A stretch of DNA of 38,674 nucleotides from Treponema sp. (GCA_024402535.1 JAKSTN010000024.1:1-38674), one strand, 5' to 3'. Shown: positions 1 through 8,507, counted from the first letter of the stretch. Made by a program: numbers and translations. Notes: generated by a model not told the origin, from the sequence alone.

Positions 1-601
1 TCTGCTGTGTTTCAAGCATTTTACCAATCTGTTCAATTGGCTGAACTGCATCTTCAAGGTAAGAAGTAAGTTCTTTAATATCTTCTACTTCGCGAACTGA
101 TCCGTTCAAAATTTCTTTTGTACTGAAAAGTGCAGAAAGGTCTGAATTATTCAGAGATGAATTTGATGAAGATTCAGTCTGGCTGATACCCAGAAGAGAA
201 AGGCTCTGGGAAAGTGAAGCCTGGAATCTTTTTGCAGCCTGGAAAAGATTAGCGTTTTCATCGCGGAGCTGATCCAGAGTTGCCAGGGTTTCGCGGTTCT
301 GATTCTGAAGGCTTGAGATTTCAGCTTTTGCATTCAGGGAATGTCTGTTGAAGTAGAGGAACGAAGAAATGATTCCAACAGTGATGATTCCTCCCAGAGT
401 AAGAGCAAAAACATTTGTCTGAAAGTTAATAACTTTGCTCTGAGAATGAGGAACAATCATGATTGTGAGTTTCGAATCGAAAATACGGAAGATTTTTACA
501 AAGAAAGTGCCTATGCCTTTAAACATTCCACCCATAACGCGGGTGAATTTAGACGCAAAGCGTTTTTCCATCTGTTTGTAGACTTTCTGCTGTTTAGCCA
601 A
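1..601 (-). CDS. M23-family envelope metallopeptidase, N-terminal part (runs off the left edge)
   Basis: The reading frame is open on the minus strand from 601 to the window edge. A TTG start at 601 is preceded by AGAGGA with good spacing and by a strong promoter; the first in-frame ATG is ten codons later. About 200 residues are visible: a basic N-terminus, the segment LTIMIVPHSQSKVINF around residues 45-60, one membrane span (about 63-84), then a glutamine/leucine-rich coiled coil (about 90-130). From family knowledge, this membrane-anchor, coiled-coil arrangement is typical of spirochaete M23/LytM peptidoglycan hydrolases with a C-terminal catalytic domain. That domain is outside the window, so the enzyme call is inferred from the N-terminal part alone. 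It is divergent from tatD. Confidence 0.6.
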   Translation of the reverse strand, partial: MAKQQKVYKQMEKRFASKFTRVMGGMFKGIGTFFVKIFRIFDSKLTIMIVPHSQSKVINFQTNVFALTLGGIITVGIISSFLYFNRHSLNAKAEISSLQNQNRETLATLDQLRDENANLFQAAKRFQASLSQSLSLLGISQTESSSNSSLNNSDLSALFSTKEILNGSVREVEDIKELTSYLEDAVQPIEQIGKMLETQQ

Positions 602-622
602 AATAAATCCTCTAGTCTAAAA

Positions 623-651
623 ATTATAACATAGGGGCAATTTTAGTTCAA
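623..651 (-). promoter_or_regulatory. Sigma-70-type promoter of the M23 gene
   Basis: On the minus strand TTGAAC (651-646) is followed after exactly 17 bases by a perfect TATAAT (628-623). Transcription would begin near 616, about 15 bases before the TTG start, leaving room for the AGAGGA ribosome-binding site. Confidence 0.75.
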
Positions 652-675
652 TTATTTCTATATTTGGGTAAAAAT

Positions 676-704
676 TTGACGTTTGGTCAAACCTATGGTA
701 AATT
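676..704 (+). promoter_or_regulatory. Probable promoter of the tatD operon
   Basis: TTGACG (676-681), a 17-base spacer and TAAATT (699-704). The predicted start of transcription is near 711, leaving a short leader that carries the AGGAAGGGA ribosome-binding site of tatD. It is divergent from the M23 promoter. Confidence 0.55.
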
Positions 705-738
705 TAGAGTAGCACATCTATATAGGAAGGGAAAATCC

Positions 739-1527
739 ATGCAGCTTTTTGATACTCACGCTCACATCGGGCTTATTTACGATGATCCTATTGAACAATT
801 ACGCGTTATTCAGCAGGCCAAACAGGCAGGCGTAACCCGCATTATCAGTATAAATAACAGTCTTCACGATTTTGTAAAAGTTTATCAGACTCTTAAATCT
901 ATTTCGGGCATTTACCATGCAGTTGGTGTAGCCCCTTCAGAAGTAACTAACCCTGGCCAGAACTGGATTCAGACAATTGAAGAAAGTGTTAATCTTCCAA
1001 ACGTAGTTGCTGTTGGTGAAACAGGTCTGGATTACTACAAACAGTTCGGAGACAAACACCGTCAGATTGAACTTTTCATCACTCAGCTGGAAATTGCCCA
1101 GAGATACAATAAGCCTGTAATCATTCATAACCGTGAAGCAGGCCGTGATCTTATGGAAATCCTTTCAGAACGTATGCCTGACGCAGGTGTAATCCTTCAC
1201 TGTTATTCAGAAGATGCTCAGTATGCAGCAAAATGTCTGGACAAAAACATGTGGTTCAGTTTTGCAGGAAATCTTACTTACAGAAACGCACGCAATCTTC
1301 ATGAAACAGTTATGTTCCTTAAAGAAAATAATGCAGTAAACCGCATTCTTATTGAAACAGAAAGTCCATTCATGATTCCAGCAGAATATCGTGAACGTAA
1401 ACGAACTATGCCGGCATACCTGCCATCTACAGCAAAATTCTTAAGCGAAATGTTGGAAATGGATCCTGAAGAACTGAGCAAACAGCTTTGGACAAACAGC
1501 TGTAAAGCTTTTAATCTGCCTGAATAA
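739..1527 (+). CDS. tatD: TatD-family metal-dependent deoxyribonuclease/hydrolase
   Basis: 262 residues, usual TatD length, cytoplasmic TIM-barrel fold. Visible motifs: THAH (metal ligands H7 and H9), GETGLDYY with E94, the ligand H130 in PVIIHNREA, H154 in HCYSE, and IETESP near 205-210. Family members act as Mg-dependent 3'-5' exonucleases or DNases in DNA repair and RNA turnover. Two departures are visible: the final acidic position, usually Asp in ETD-x-P, is Glu (E208), and the usual GxHPH segment reads GVAPSE (63-68). The ATG at 739 has AGGAAGGGA upstream; the longer frame from 664 lacks a ribosome-binding site and spans the promoter. First gene of a five-gene operon; dusB follows after 22 bases. 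Confidence 0.88.
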   Translation: MQLFDTHAHIGLIYDDPIEQLRVIQQAKQAGVTRIISINNSLHDFVKVYQTLKSISGIYHAVGVAPSEVTNPGQNWIQTIEESVNLPNVVAVGETGLDYYKQFGDKHRQIELFITQLEIAQRYNKPVIIHNREAGRDLMEILSERMPDAGVILHCYSEDAQYAAKCLDKNMWFSFAGNLTYRNARNLHETVMFLKENNAVNRILIETESPFMIPAEYRERKRTMPAYLPSTAKFLSEMLEMDPEELSKQLWTNSCKAFNLPE

Positions 1528-1549
1528 GGCAAACCGGGGCGCCGCGACC

Positions 1550-2536
1550 ATGTCACTTTATCACCCGGTAAAAATCGGAAATATTGAGTTAAAGGGAAAT
1601 CTCTTTCTGGCCCCTGTTGCAGGTTACAGCGACAGGGCGTTCCGTTATGTCTGCGTGAAAAACGGAGCCTGTTTTACTTACACAGAAATGGTTTCTGCAG
1701 AAGCACTTACCCGCAACAATGTAAAAACGGAAGAGCTTATGGCCCGTGCCGAAAACGAAAAGGCATATTCTGTCCAGATTTTTGGACCTGAGCCTGAAGT
1801 TATGGCTAAAGCCGCCCAGATTGTTCTGGATAAGACTCACTGTGAATGCATCGATATTAACTGCGGATGTCCTGTTCCAAAAATCATTAAAACTGGGGCA
1901 GGTTCAGCACTTACAAGAGACCCTGACCGGCTTTATAAAGTTGCAAAGGCAGTGGTAGACGTGGCAGGGGAAACTGCCGTAACAGTAAAAATCAGATCTG
2001 GATGGGATACTCCTCACATAACCTGGAAAGAGGCCGCTGATGCAGCACTTCAGGCAGGAGTAAAGGCAATCACAATGCATCCAAGAACAAGGGCTCAGGG
2101 TTATGAAGGTCTTTCAGACTGGAACATATTGAAGCAGCTTGTTGAGTTTGTAGACGGACGGATTCCTGTTTTTGGAAGCGGCGATCTTTTTACTCCGGAG
2201 AAAGCCCGGGAAATGATTGAAACAACAGGCGTGGATGGCGTAATGTTTGCCCGCGGTGCAATGGGAAATCCTTTTATTTTCCGCGATGCAACATCACTTC
2301 TGACAGAAGGAAGCTACGTTCCGGTTCCTGCTGAAGAACGGGTGAAAACAGGTTTCGAAGAACTTGAACGTCTTGTTGCGGAAACTGGTGAAGAACATGC
2401 TTGCCGTGAAATGAGAAAACGGTTTAACGCATATTCAAAAGGTATTCAGGGTGGGGCTGCTTTAAGAGCGGAAATTGTTCATGCATCCACAATAGCTGAT
2501 TACAGAAATATTTTTTCAAATTTGATAGAATTGTAA
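1550..2536 (+). CDS. dusB: tRNA-dihydrouridine synthase, DusB type
   Basis: 328 residues. This FMN- and NADPH-dependent enzyme reduces uridine to dihydrouridine in tRNA D-loops. The TIM barrel opens with the FMN-binding APVAGYSDRAFR (21-32). The catalytic cysteine is C107 in NCGCPVPK. SGW and MHPRTRAQGYEG follow in the barrel, and GSGDLF with ARGAMGNPF marks the phosphate-binding end. A C-terminal helical domain of about 80 residues recognises tRNA. It begins 22 bases after tatD in the same operon. Its ribosome-binding site is poor and lies in an unusually G+C-rich linker, so translational coupling to tatD is likely. Confidence 0.92.
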   Translation: MSLYHPVKIGNIELKGNLFLAPVAGYSDRAFRYVCVKNGACFTYTEMVSAEALTRNNVKTEELMARAENEKAYSVQIFGPEPEVMAKAAQIVLDKTHCECIDINCGCPVPKIIKTGAGSALTRDPDRLYKVAKAVVDVAGETAVTVKIRSGWDTPHITWKEAADAALQAGVKAITMHPRTRAQGYEGLSDWNILKQLVEFVDGRIPVFGSGDLFTPEKAREMIETTGVDGVMFARGAMGNPFIFRDATSLLTEGSYVPVPAEERVKTGFEELERLVAETGEEHACREMRKRFNAYSKGIQGGAALRAEIVHASTIADYRNIFSNLIEL

Positions 2537-2553
2537 GATAACGGATTATATAT

Positions 2554-4140
2554 ATGAGTTTGATTCAGACAATACATGAATTTTTAGAATCTATTTTTAA
2601 GCGTTCATCTCCTGAAGTTCAGAAGAAACAACAGCTGAAAAAAATCGAAAACGAAATCAAACTTTTTAATCCTTCTTTATTTAAAAATGGAATGCTTCTT
2701 CCAAATTTTGGGGAAGCTGTTTTTTCACTCTATAAGAACTGCCGTATTCTTGATGATCTGTTCTCAGTAACACTTTCCCCAAATGATTTTCAGCGTAAAC
2801 ATCGTTTTGAAAGCCAGCTAATTATGACAGGTTACAGTCCTGCGGAACAGGATCTTATGGAAAGCCTTTCTTATGAAGAACGTAAGGCTGCTATTATTTC
2901 TTGCGGTGGAAGTCAGAAAGAACAGAACAGACTTTACGAGCAGCAGAGAAAAAATCACGAAAAACTGATTCATACCTTAAATGAAGATAATTTCAGAAAT
3001 ATGGACCGGGAAATTCTCCAGGTTCGTCAGCTGGTAGATTTCTGTCATATAAACTTTCTTCCTGTAATGCAGCTTTTTGACAGCAACTTTATTCCAGGTG
3101 ATATGGCATATGTTCCCGCCTATTCGGAAGTACCTATAGAAAAAGTGGGAAATGCCCTTGAAGATTTCTATTTTCAGTTAAGCGGTTTAAGAATTACAAC
3201 AGGTATTGCAAACGCCGTTCTGGCCCTGGCACAGCTGAGAGCCGGTGGAAATCTTTCTCAGGATCGTCAGGATTATTACATGGGAGCAATTAAGCGCCTT
3301 GCATATACAATTACAAAAGTAATTCCTGTGGAACGTCTCAAGCTTTTGATTCAGTATGCAAAAGGTGATGAAAATTACGAACCAAGAGTTTCTGCTTATA
3401 AAGGTTCTCCAAAACAGGAATTCGCCAACATGCTTTCGGAATCATTTATGGCAGATGAAAAGCGAATCCGCGCTGAACTTCAGGAAGCTCAAATTGAAAA
3501 CGAACTATCATCTTTGTTTGGCGGTTCGGAACTTCTGCCGGTCGGAGCATATGATAATGAAATGAATCAGACTCTCCGTGATAACTCCCAGCTTGCGTTT
3601 AAGTATATTTTCCCACTACGAATTTTGAAGACTTTTGTAAAAGTATATCTTCCTGACAATGTCAGAAATCTTTTGAACGACCTTGTTATTGAGGGATTCT
3701 TTGTTAGTCCGAATTACAAAAAGAATTTCTCTGACACTGTTTATTCCTGCATGGGAATTGATGAAGTTATTCAGGATTTCGAAGATTCATTTGGACAGGA
3801 TCAGAAAAACAGCATCGCAGTTCTCCAGAGTTATATAAAAGACAGTCACAAGGACAAAGATTTTTATAATAAACTTGAAAATATGGTAAATCATATAAAT
3901 GATGAAGCCAAAGAAATCATTCAGAAACAGTGTTCAAATCTGCTTTCACTTTACAAAGCTATTGGTGAACTTCTGGAAGATTCAAAACGCCCTTCCGGTG
4001 AAATTATCGAAAACCTTAAGGTAACTATGATGTCTTCCCGCCATAGAGACGATACAAGCTTCGTAGAACAGCATCATGCTACTTGGCGTGTTTTCTTTGA
4101 AATAATGAAAAATTATGCTATTATTAATGTGGTTAATTAA
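2554..4140 (+). CDS. Conserved treponemal protein of unknown function
   Basis: 528 residues, apparently soluble, with no signal peptide or clear membrane span, and rich in charged helices. There are many Glu/Lys/Gln stretches near 15-35 and 115-170 and further helical segments to the end. It resembles proteins I associate with a Spirochaete-restricted domain of unknown function (possibly Pfam DUF5312), but I cannot confirm the match and see no catalytic motif. It starts 17 bases after dusB and its stop codon directly abuts the ATG of the diguanylate cyclase gene, so the two are almost certainly co-translated. A role with the cyclase is possible but unproven. Confidence 0.7.
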   Translation: MSLIQTIHEFLESIFKRSSPEVQKKQQLKKIENEIKLFNPSLFKNGMLLPNFGEAVFSLYKNCRILDDLFSVTLSPNDFQRKHRFESQLIMTGYSPAEQDLMESLSYEERKAAIISCGGSQKEQNRLYEQQRKNHEKLIHTLNEDNFRNMDREILQVRQLVDFCHINFLPVMQLFDSNFIPGDMAYVPAYSEVPIEKVGNALEDFYFQLSGLRITTGIANAVLALAQLRAGGNLSQDRQDYYMGAIKRLAYTITKVIPVERLKLLIQYAKGDENYEPRVSAYKGSPKQEFANMLSESFMADEKRIRAELQEAQIENELSSLFGGSELLPVGAYDNEMNQTLRDNSQLAFKYIFPLRILKTFVKVYLPDNVRNLLNDLVIEGFFVSPNYKKNFSDTVYSCMGIDEVIQDFEDSFGQDQKNSIAVLQSYIKDSHKDKDFYNKLENMVNHINDEAKEIIQKQCSNLLSLYKAIGELLEDSKRPSGEIIENLKVTMMSSRHRDDTSFVEQHHATWRVFFEIMKNYAIINVVN

Positions 4141-5280
4141 ATGAGACGAAGACAAAAAGTAATTCAACCAGTTAAGATTACTCCTCAAGAAAAGAAAGAC
4201 CTTAAAAACGAGATCGTTGAACAGTCTGTTATTTATGAGAAGAAAATTTATGACCTTGAACAGATGCTTGATATAGCAAAGTCCTTCTGTTCAACACTTA
4301 ATTTTAAAAATCTTCTTGAATCGATTACTTATATTTGTATGGCTCAGATGCATGTTCTGGGCGCTGAAATTTTCGTCCGTGATCTTGTTTCCAGCGATTC
4401 CTTTACTCTTGAAACTTCAGTAATGGGTCCTGATGTAATGACAAAAATTCCGGCTTCTTCGCCTTTAATTTCATATCTTCTGGAAGAAAAAAAGCCTGTT
4501 ACTTATGAACAGTTAAAGAAAATAATCAATGATGATGATGTAATTCATCTTTTGGACCGGTTTGAACCAACATTGATCGTTCCGCTGATTCAGAATAATC
4601 ACCTGAATGGAATCTTGATTCTGCTTGAACGTATTGCAATCGAAAACGACACATCGTACACAGATTATGAGCAGAATCAAATTATGAATATTGCTCAGCT
4701 GGCTTCTCTGGCAATCAATAATGCATCACTTCTGGAAAAGTCATCTACAGATATGATGACACATCTGAAACTGAAGTATTTCTTCTTTAATGCTTTAACA
4801 GAAGAAATTGACCGTGCTTTTGCACAGAATCAGAATCTTGCTGTTGCCATGTTTGATATCGATTTTTTCAAAAAGTTTAACGATACATATGGTCACGAAT
4901 GTGGAGATTATGTGCTTTGCAGCGTAGCAAATATTATTAAAGCAAGTTGCCGCGACACAGATATTGCTTCCCGTTATGGTGGAGAAGAATTTACAATAAT
5001 GCTTGCCGATACAGGAAAAGAAGAAGCAATGCTGGTTGCAGAACGCATCCGTTCAAAAATCGAAAATTATGATTTTAAATACGAAGATAAGCATCTTCAT
5101 GTAACAATTTCTGGTGGTGTTTCAGTTTTTGACACAGAATCAAATCCTATTTCTTCGCCAAAGAATCTTGTGAACCAGGCTGATATGGGACTTTATGTTT
5201 CAAAACGAAGCGGCCGAAATAAAATTACATATTTCGAACCAGAAGAAAATGGTGTAGAAAATCTGGAAGAAGATGTCTAA
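4141..5280 (+). CDS. GAF-GGDEF diguanylate cyclase
   Basis: 379 residues, cytoplasmic. A short N-terminal coiled coil (about 15-45) leads to a GAF sensor domain (about 45-200) and a GGDEF domain (about 210-370). The cyclase makes cyclic di-GMP from two GTP. Active-site features are intact: FDIDFFKKFNDTYGHECGD binds metal and GTP, and the signature is GGEEF at 280-284. An RxxD product-inhibition site (R271 to D274) sits exactly five residues before it, so feedback control by cyclic di-GMP is expected. The GAF ligand is unknown. The ATG immediately follows the stop of the previous gene, and the 3' end overlaps the rhomboid gene by 8 bases. Confidence 0.92.
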   Translation: MRRRQKVIQPVKITPQEKKDLKNEIVEQSVIYEKKIYDLEQMLDIAKSFCSTLNFKNLLESITYICMAQMHVLGAEIFVRDLVSSDSFTLETSVMGPDVMTKIPASSPLISYLLEEKKPVTYEQLKKIINDDDVIHLLDRFEPTLIVPLIQNNHLNGILILLERIAIENDTSYTDYEQNQIMNIAQLASLAINNASLLEKSSTDMMTHLKLKYFFFNALTEEIDRAFAQNQNLAVAMFDIDFFKKFNDTYGHECGDYVLCSVANIIKASCRDTDIASRYGGEEFTIMLADTGKEEAMLVAERIRSKIENYDFKYEDKHLHVTISGGVSVFDTESNPISSPKNLVNQADMGLYVSKRSGRNKITYFEPEENGVENLEEDV

Positions 5281-5908
5281 ACCTTTATTTTTTCAGAAAC
5301 CTTTCAAATATAAATTCTTTAATGCGACTCTTTATCTTGTAGGAATTAACCTGCTGGTTTTTCTTGCAACTCTGCGTATTCCGACACTGGTTTATTATCT
5401 TTCTCTGTGCCCTGGAATTCTTGTGACAAGAAAATGGGTCTGGACAGTTGTTTCATATATGTTTGTTCACGGCGGAGTTCAGCATCTGGTTTTCAATATG
5501 CTGGCGCTTTTCATGTTTGGGATTCAGCTGGAACGGGCAATAGGGTCAAAAGAATTTCTGCTTTTTTATTTTGTCTGCGGCATTTTTAGCGGACTTTGTT
5601 CCTTTGGAGCTTATATGCTTACAGGACAGTACGGCGTCTTTTTAATGGGAGCAAGCGGGGCCATTTATGCCATACTCCTGGCTTATGCCGTTGTTTTCCC
5701 TCACAGCAGAATTTTTATCTGGGGAATTATTCCGGTCCCGGCCCCTATACTTGTTCTCGTTTATGCGATTATTGAAATCTTCAGCGAAATGACAGGAAGA
5801 AACGGTGGAACAGCACATCTTGCCCACTTGTTTGGCTTCCTTGGCGCTTTTCTTTATTTCATTATCAGAATGAAAATCAATCCTTTTAAGGTCTGGAAAA
5901 ATTCCTGA
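5273..5908 (+). CDS. Rhomboid-family intramembrane serine protease
   Basis: 211 residues with about six hydrophobic spans. Rhomboids cleave membrane proteins within or near the lipid bilayer. Catalytic features are present: H71 and N75 in HLVFNM form the oxyanion region, S128 in GASG is the nucleophile and H185 in AHLFGFLGA completes the dyad. GIQLERAIG is a loop typical of the family. The ATG overlaps the end of the cyclase gene by 8 bases, so it is the last gene of the tatD operon and is translationally coupled. No substrate can be named. The dyad makes an active protease more likely than an inactive iRhom-like protein. Confidence 0.9.
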   Translation: MSKPLFFQKPFKYKFFNATLYLVGINLLVFLATLRIPTLVYYLSLCPGILVTRKWVWTVVSYMFVHGGVQHLVFNMLALFMFGIQLERAIGSKEFLLFYFVCGIFSGLCSFGAYMLTGQYGVFLMGASGAIYAILLAYAVVFPHSRIFIWGIIPVPAPILVLVYAIIEIFSEMTGRNGGTAHLAHLFGFLGAFLYFIIRMKINPFKVWKNS

Positions 5909-5943
5909 GTCCTTATACCCTATAAACTTTCTTTTCTTTCATT

Positions 5944-5949
5944 TATAAT
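5944..5949 (+). promoter_or_regulatory. Candidate -10 box for the ABC-F gene
   Basis: TATAAT at 5944-5949, 29 bases before the ATG, with a GGAG ribosome-binding site in between. No convincing -35 hexamer is visible at 17 bases upstream (TATAAA). Confidence 0.4.
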
Positions 5950-5978
5950 AATCTCTGAAAAATTTTTTGGAGTTATTA

Positions 5979-7739
5979 ATGGCTAAAACTTTTGACGATA
6001 AAAAAATCATCTATACCATGGACCGTGTAAGCCGCGCCTACGGAACAAAAGTTGTTCTGAAAGACGTAAGCATTTCTTATTACTACGGTGCAAAAATTGG
6101 CGTTGTTGGTGCAAACGGATCCGGTAAATCTTCACTTTTTAAAATCCTGGCAGGACGCGATACAGACTTTACAGGTGAAACTTCAATCGCACCGGGATAC
6201 ACAATCGGTTACCTGGAACAGGAACCGGAACTTGAAGCCGGAAAAACAGTTATTGAAATTGTAAAGGAAGGCGTAAAACCAATTACTGACCTTCTGGCAG
6301 AATTTGATCAGGTAAATGAAGCTTTCGGTGACCCTGATGCTGACTTTGACAAGCTTTGTGCACGTCAGGCAGAAATCCAGGAAAAACTGGACGCCGCTGA
6401 TGCATGGAACCTGGATGCAAACCTGGAACTTGCTATGGAAGCTTTGCGTTGTCCACCGCAGGATCAGGTGGTAGATGTACTTTCCGGAGGTGAACGTCGC
6501 CGTGTTGCACTTTGTCGTCTTCTTCTTCAGAAACCAGACATCCTTCTTTTGGACGAACCTACTAACCACCTTGATGCTGAAACAGTTGCATGGCTCGAAA
6601 AACACCTGCACGATTATCCTGGAACAATTATCGCCGTAACTCACGACCGTTACTTCCTGGACAACGTTGCTGAATGGATTCTGGAACTGGACCGCGGTGA
6701 AGGTTTCCCATTCAAAGGAAATTACTCTTCATGGCTTGAACAGAAAAATGCACGTCTTGCTCAGGAAGCAAAAGGTGAAACTCAGCGCCAGAAAGATATT
6801 GCCCGCGAACTTGAATGGATCCACATGGGAGCCAAAGGACGCCAGGCAAAACACAAGGAACACATCACACGCTATAACGAGCTTATGGCTCAGGGCGGAA
6901 AAGTTCAGCTCAAAGACACTCAGATTTCTATTCCTGCAGGTCCACGCCTTGGTGGCCAGGTAATCGATATTGAAGGACTTACAAAGTCTTTCGGCGACAA
7001 ACTGCTGTTTGAAAATCTGGATGTACATATTCCTGCAGGTGCAGTTGTTGGTATTGTAGGACCTAACGGTGCCGGTAAAACAACACTGTTCAAGATGATT
7101 GTTGAAGCTGCTTCAAAAACAGATGCAAACAAAGGAATGAGCGGAACAGGCGAACTTCCTGATGCCGGTACAATTAAAATCGGTCAGACAGTAAAACTGG
7201 TTTACGTTGATCAGCTCCGTTCAAACCTTGATGAAAACAAGACAATCTACGAAACACTTTCAGGTGGATCAGATCTGATTAAGCTTGGTGCAGTTGATGA
7301 AAAAGGACGCCCACTTGAAGGCGGTGTTCGTGAAGTTAATGCTCACGCTTACTGTGGCTGGTTCAACTTCGGTAGTGCTGAACAGAACAAAAAAGTTGCT
7401 GTTCTTTCCGGTGGTGAAAGAAACCGCTTGAACCTGGGACTTATGCTCCAGGAAAGCGGAAACGTTCTTTTATTCGACGAACCTACAAATGACCTGGACG
7501 TTCAGACAGTACGTGCTCTGGAAGACGCTCTTGAAGACTTTGCCGGTTGTGCCATGGTAGTTTCCCATGACCGCTGGTTCCTGGACCGTATCTGTACACA
7601 TATTCTGGCATTCGAAAACAATTCAACAGTTCGCTTCTATGAAGGAAACTGGTCTGAATATGCTGAATGGAAGATGAAAGAATTCGGTGAAGACGTAGGC
7701 GTTCCAAAACGCACAGTATACAGAAAGCTTACACGCTAA
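5979..7739 (+). CDS. ettA: ABC-F ATPase, EttA-like translational factor
   Basis: 586 residues, soluble, with two ABC cassettes and no membrane domain. EttA-type proteins bind the ribosomal E site and gate early elongation in response to the ATP/ADP ratio. Cassette 1 has GANGSGKSS (44-52), LSGGERRR (from 168) and LLLDEPTNHLD (about 189-199). The charged linker between cassettes lies at about 255-320. Cassette 2 has GPNGAGKTT (361-369), LSGGERNR (from 476) and LLFDEPTNDLD. The second cassette carries a small extra loop (KTDANKGMSGTG) after Walker A, making it longer than E. coli EttA. The ATG at 5979 follows GGAG with 6-base spacing; the TTG four codons earlier overlaps that site and is rejected. 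Confidence 0.9.
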   Translation: MAKTFDDKKIIYTMDRVSRAYGTKVVLKDVSISYYYGAKIGVVGANGSGKSSLFKILAGRDTDFTGETSIAPGYTIGYLEQEPELEAGKTVIEIVKEGVKPITDLLAEFDQVNEAFGDPDADFDKLCARQAEIQEKLDAADAWNLDANLELAMEALRCPPQDQVVDVLSGGERRRVALCRLLLQKPDILLLDEPTNHLDAETVAWLEKHLHDYPGTIIAVTHDRYFLDNVAEWILELDRGEGFPFKGNYSSWLEQKNARLAQEAKGETQRQKDIARELEWIHMGAKGRQAKHKEHITRYNELMAQGGKVQLKDTQISIPAGPRLGGQVIDIEGLTKSFGDKLLFENLDVHIPAGAVVGIVGPNGAGKTTLFKMIVEAASKTDANKGMSGTGELPDAGTIKIGQTVKLVYVDQLRSNLDENKTIYETLSGGSDLIKLGAVDEKGRPLEGGVREVNAHAYCGWFNFGSAEQNKKVAVLSGGERNRLNLGLMLQESGNVLLFDEPTNDLDVQTVRALEDALEDFAGCAMVVSHDRWFLDRICTHILAFENNSTVRFYEGNWSEYAEWKMKEFGEDVGVPKRTVYRKLTR

Positions 7740-7744
7740 AAATA

Positions 7745-7896
7745 TAGGAGAAATATATGAAACCTGAGGATGAGGCGGTAACCGCTCTAAGCGACGCGGG
7801 GGCATCGCGTCGCACCGCCGATGGGCAGCGGAGCCGGTCGGAGCTGCCTGTACTGAGGTTATATAAAAATTAGGAGAAAAATATGAAACCTGAGGA
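7745..7896 (+). repeat. G+C-rich palindromic insert flanked by a duplicated ribosome-binding site and start
   Basis: A 26-base segment holding a TAGGAG ribosome-binding site, an ATG and the codons for MKPEE/D occurs at 7745-7770 and again at 7871-7896, with one mismatch, exactly 126 bases apart. Between the copies is DNA far richer in G+C than its surroundings. It forms nested hairpins: GCGACGCG pairs with CGCGTCGC inside an outer GGCGGT/ACCGCC, followed by a second GGCAGC/GCTGCC stem. The element looks inserted at a gene start without destroying it. Confidence 0.75.
7757..7873 (+). CDS. Possible 38-residue leader peptide encoded by the inserted element
   Basis: The upstream copy of the duplicated ribosome-binding site and ATG opens a frame of 38 codons, ending in TAG at 7871-7873, ten bases before the ATG of the tRNA-binding protein gene. 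It begins MKPEDEAVTALSDAG and is rich in Ala, Arg and Ser. The first four residues match the downstream protein; the rest comes from the G+C-rich palindromes. It has a good ribosome-binding site and may be translated, possibly as a leader coupled to the next gene. It may equally be a by-product of the insertion; no family is recognised. Confidence 0.3.
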   Translation: MKPEDEAVTALSDAGASRRTADGQRSRSELPVLRLYKN

Positions 7897-8419
7897 AATA
7901 AATAATCTGCCAATTATCGAACAGTTCAACCTGCGCGTTGTACTGAAAGTTTCAAAAATCGTGAAGGTTGAACAGCATCCGGAAGGACCAATGCTTTACA
8001 TTCTGAGTCTGGACTGCGGCGACGAAGAACCACGCCAGATTGTAAGTTCAATCGTTCCATTCTATAAACCTGAAGAACTTCAGGACCACAACATCATTCT
8101 GGTTTATAACCTGAAGCCAGCAAACTTCCGCGGCGTTCGTTCAAACGGAATGCTTCTTGCTGCAAGCAAAGCAGGCGACGAAGACCACGAAACTTGTGAA
8201 GTTCTCTTCGCAGATGATATTCCGGTTGGAACAATTCTTGAACCGGAAGGATTCGAAGTTCCTGCAGATGTTGATACATTCTGCTACGTAAAGGCTGACA
8301 AATTCTTCAGTATGCCTCTTTACACAAAAGACGGCTTTGTTGAAATTGAAGGCAAAAAACTGGTTGGAGACGGAAAATACATCCAGGCCCATACTTACGT
8401 TAATGGCGAAGTAGGATAA
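7883..8419 (+). CDS. tRNA-binding OB-fold protein (MetRS C-terminal/Trbp111-like)
   Basis: 178 residues, cytoplasmic. The first 115 or so residues read like the tRNA-binding OB fold found at the C-terminus of bacterial MetRS and in Trbp111/CsaA: FNLRVVLKVSKIVKVEQHPEG, then LYILSLDCGDEEPRQIVSSI, NIILVYNLKPANFRGVRSNGMLLAAS and a short valine-rich end. The last 60 residues form an extension longer than stand-alone Trbp111. Such proteins bind the tRNA elbow or chaperone RNA; the exact partner is unknown. The ATG at 7883 has TAGGAG upstream. It follows ettA, with a palindromic insert in between, so two translation-related genes probably share a transcript. Confidence 0.8.
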   Translation: MKPEEINNLPIIEQFNLRVVLKVSKIVKVEQHPEGPMLYILSLDCGDEEPRQIVSSIVPFYKPEELQDHNIILVYNLKPANFRGVRSNGMLLAASKAGDEDHETCEVLFADDIPVGTILEPEGFEVPADVDTFCYVKADKFFSMPLYTKDGFVEIEGKKLVGDGKYIQAHTYVNGEVG

Positions 8420-8507
8420 TACTTTTTGTTTGAAAGAATTACGCTCAGTCCGTATAAGGCAAAGTATTATTGAAACTTTATTTTAACGGAGATTGTCACA
8501 CCGATTC

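Noticed and set aside
341..634. 97-codon plus-strand frame at the left edge
   Set aside because: It is the complement of the M23 N-terminal gene, which has a signature sequence, a promoter and a ribosome-binding site; the plus frame has none.
6183..6644. 153-codon minus-strand frame inside ettA
   Set aside because: Antisense shadow of a strongly conserved ABC-F cassette; no ribosome-binding site or family match.
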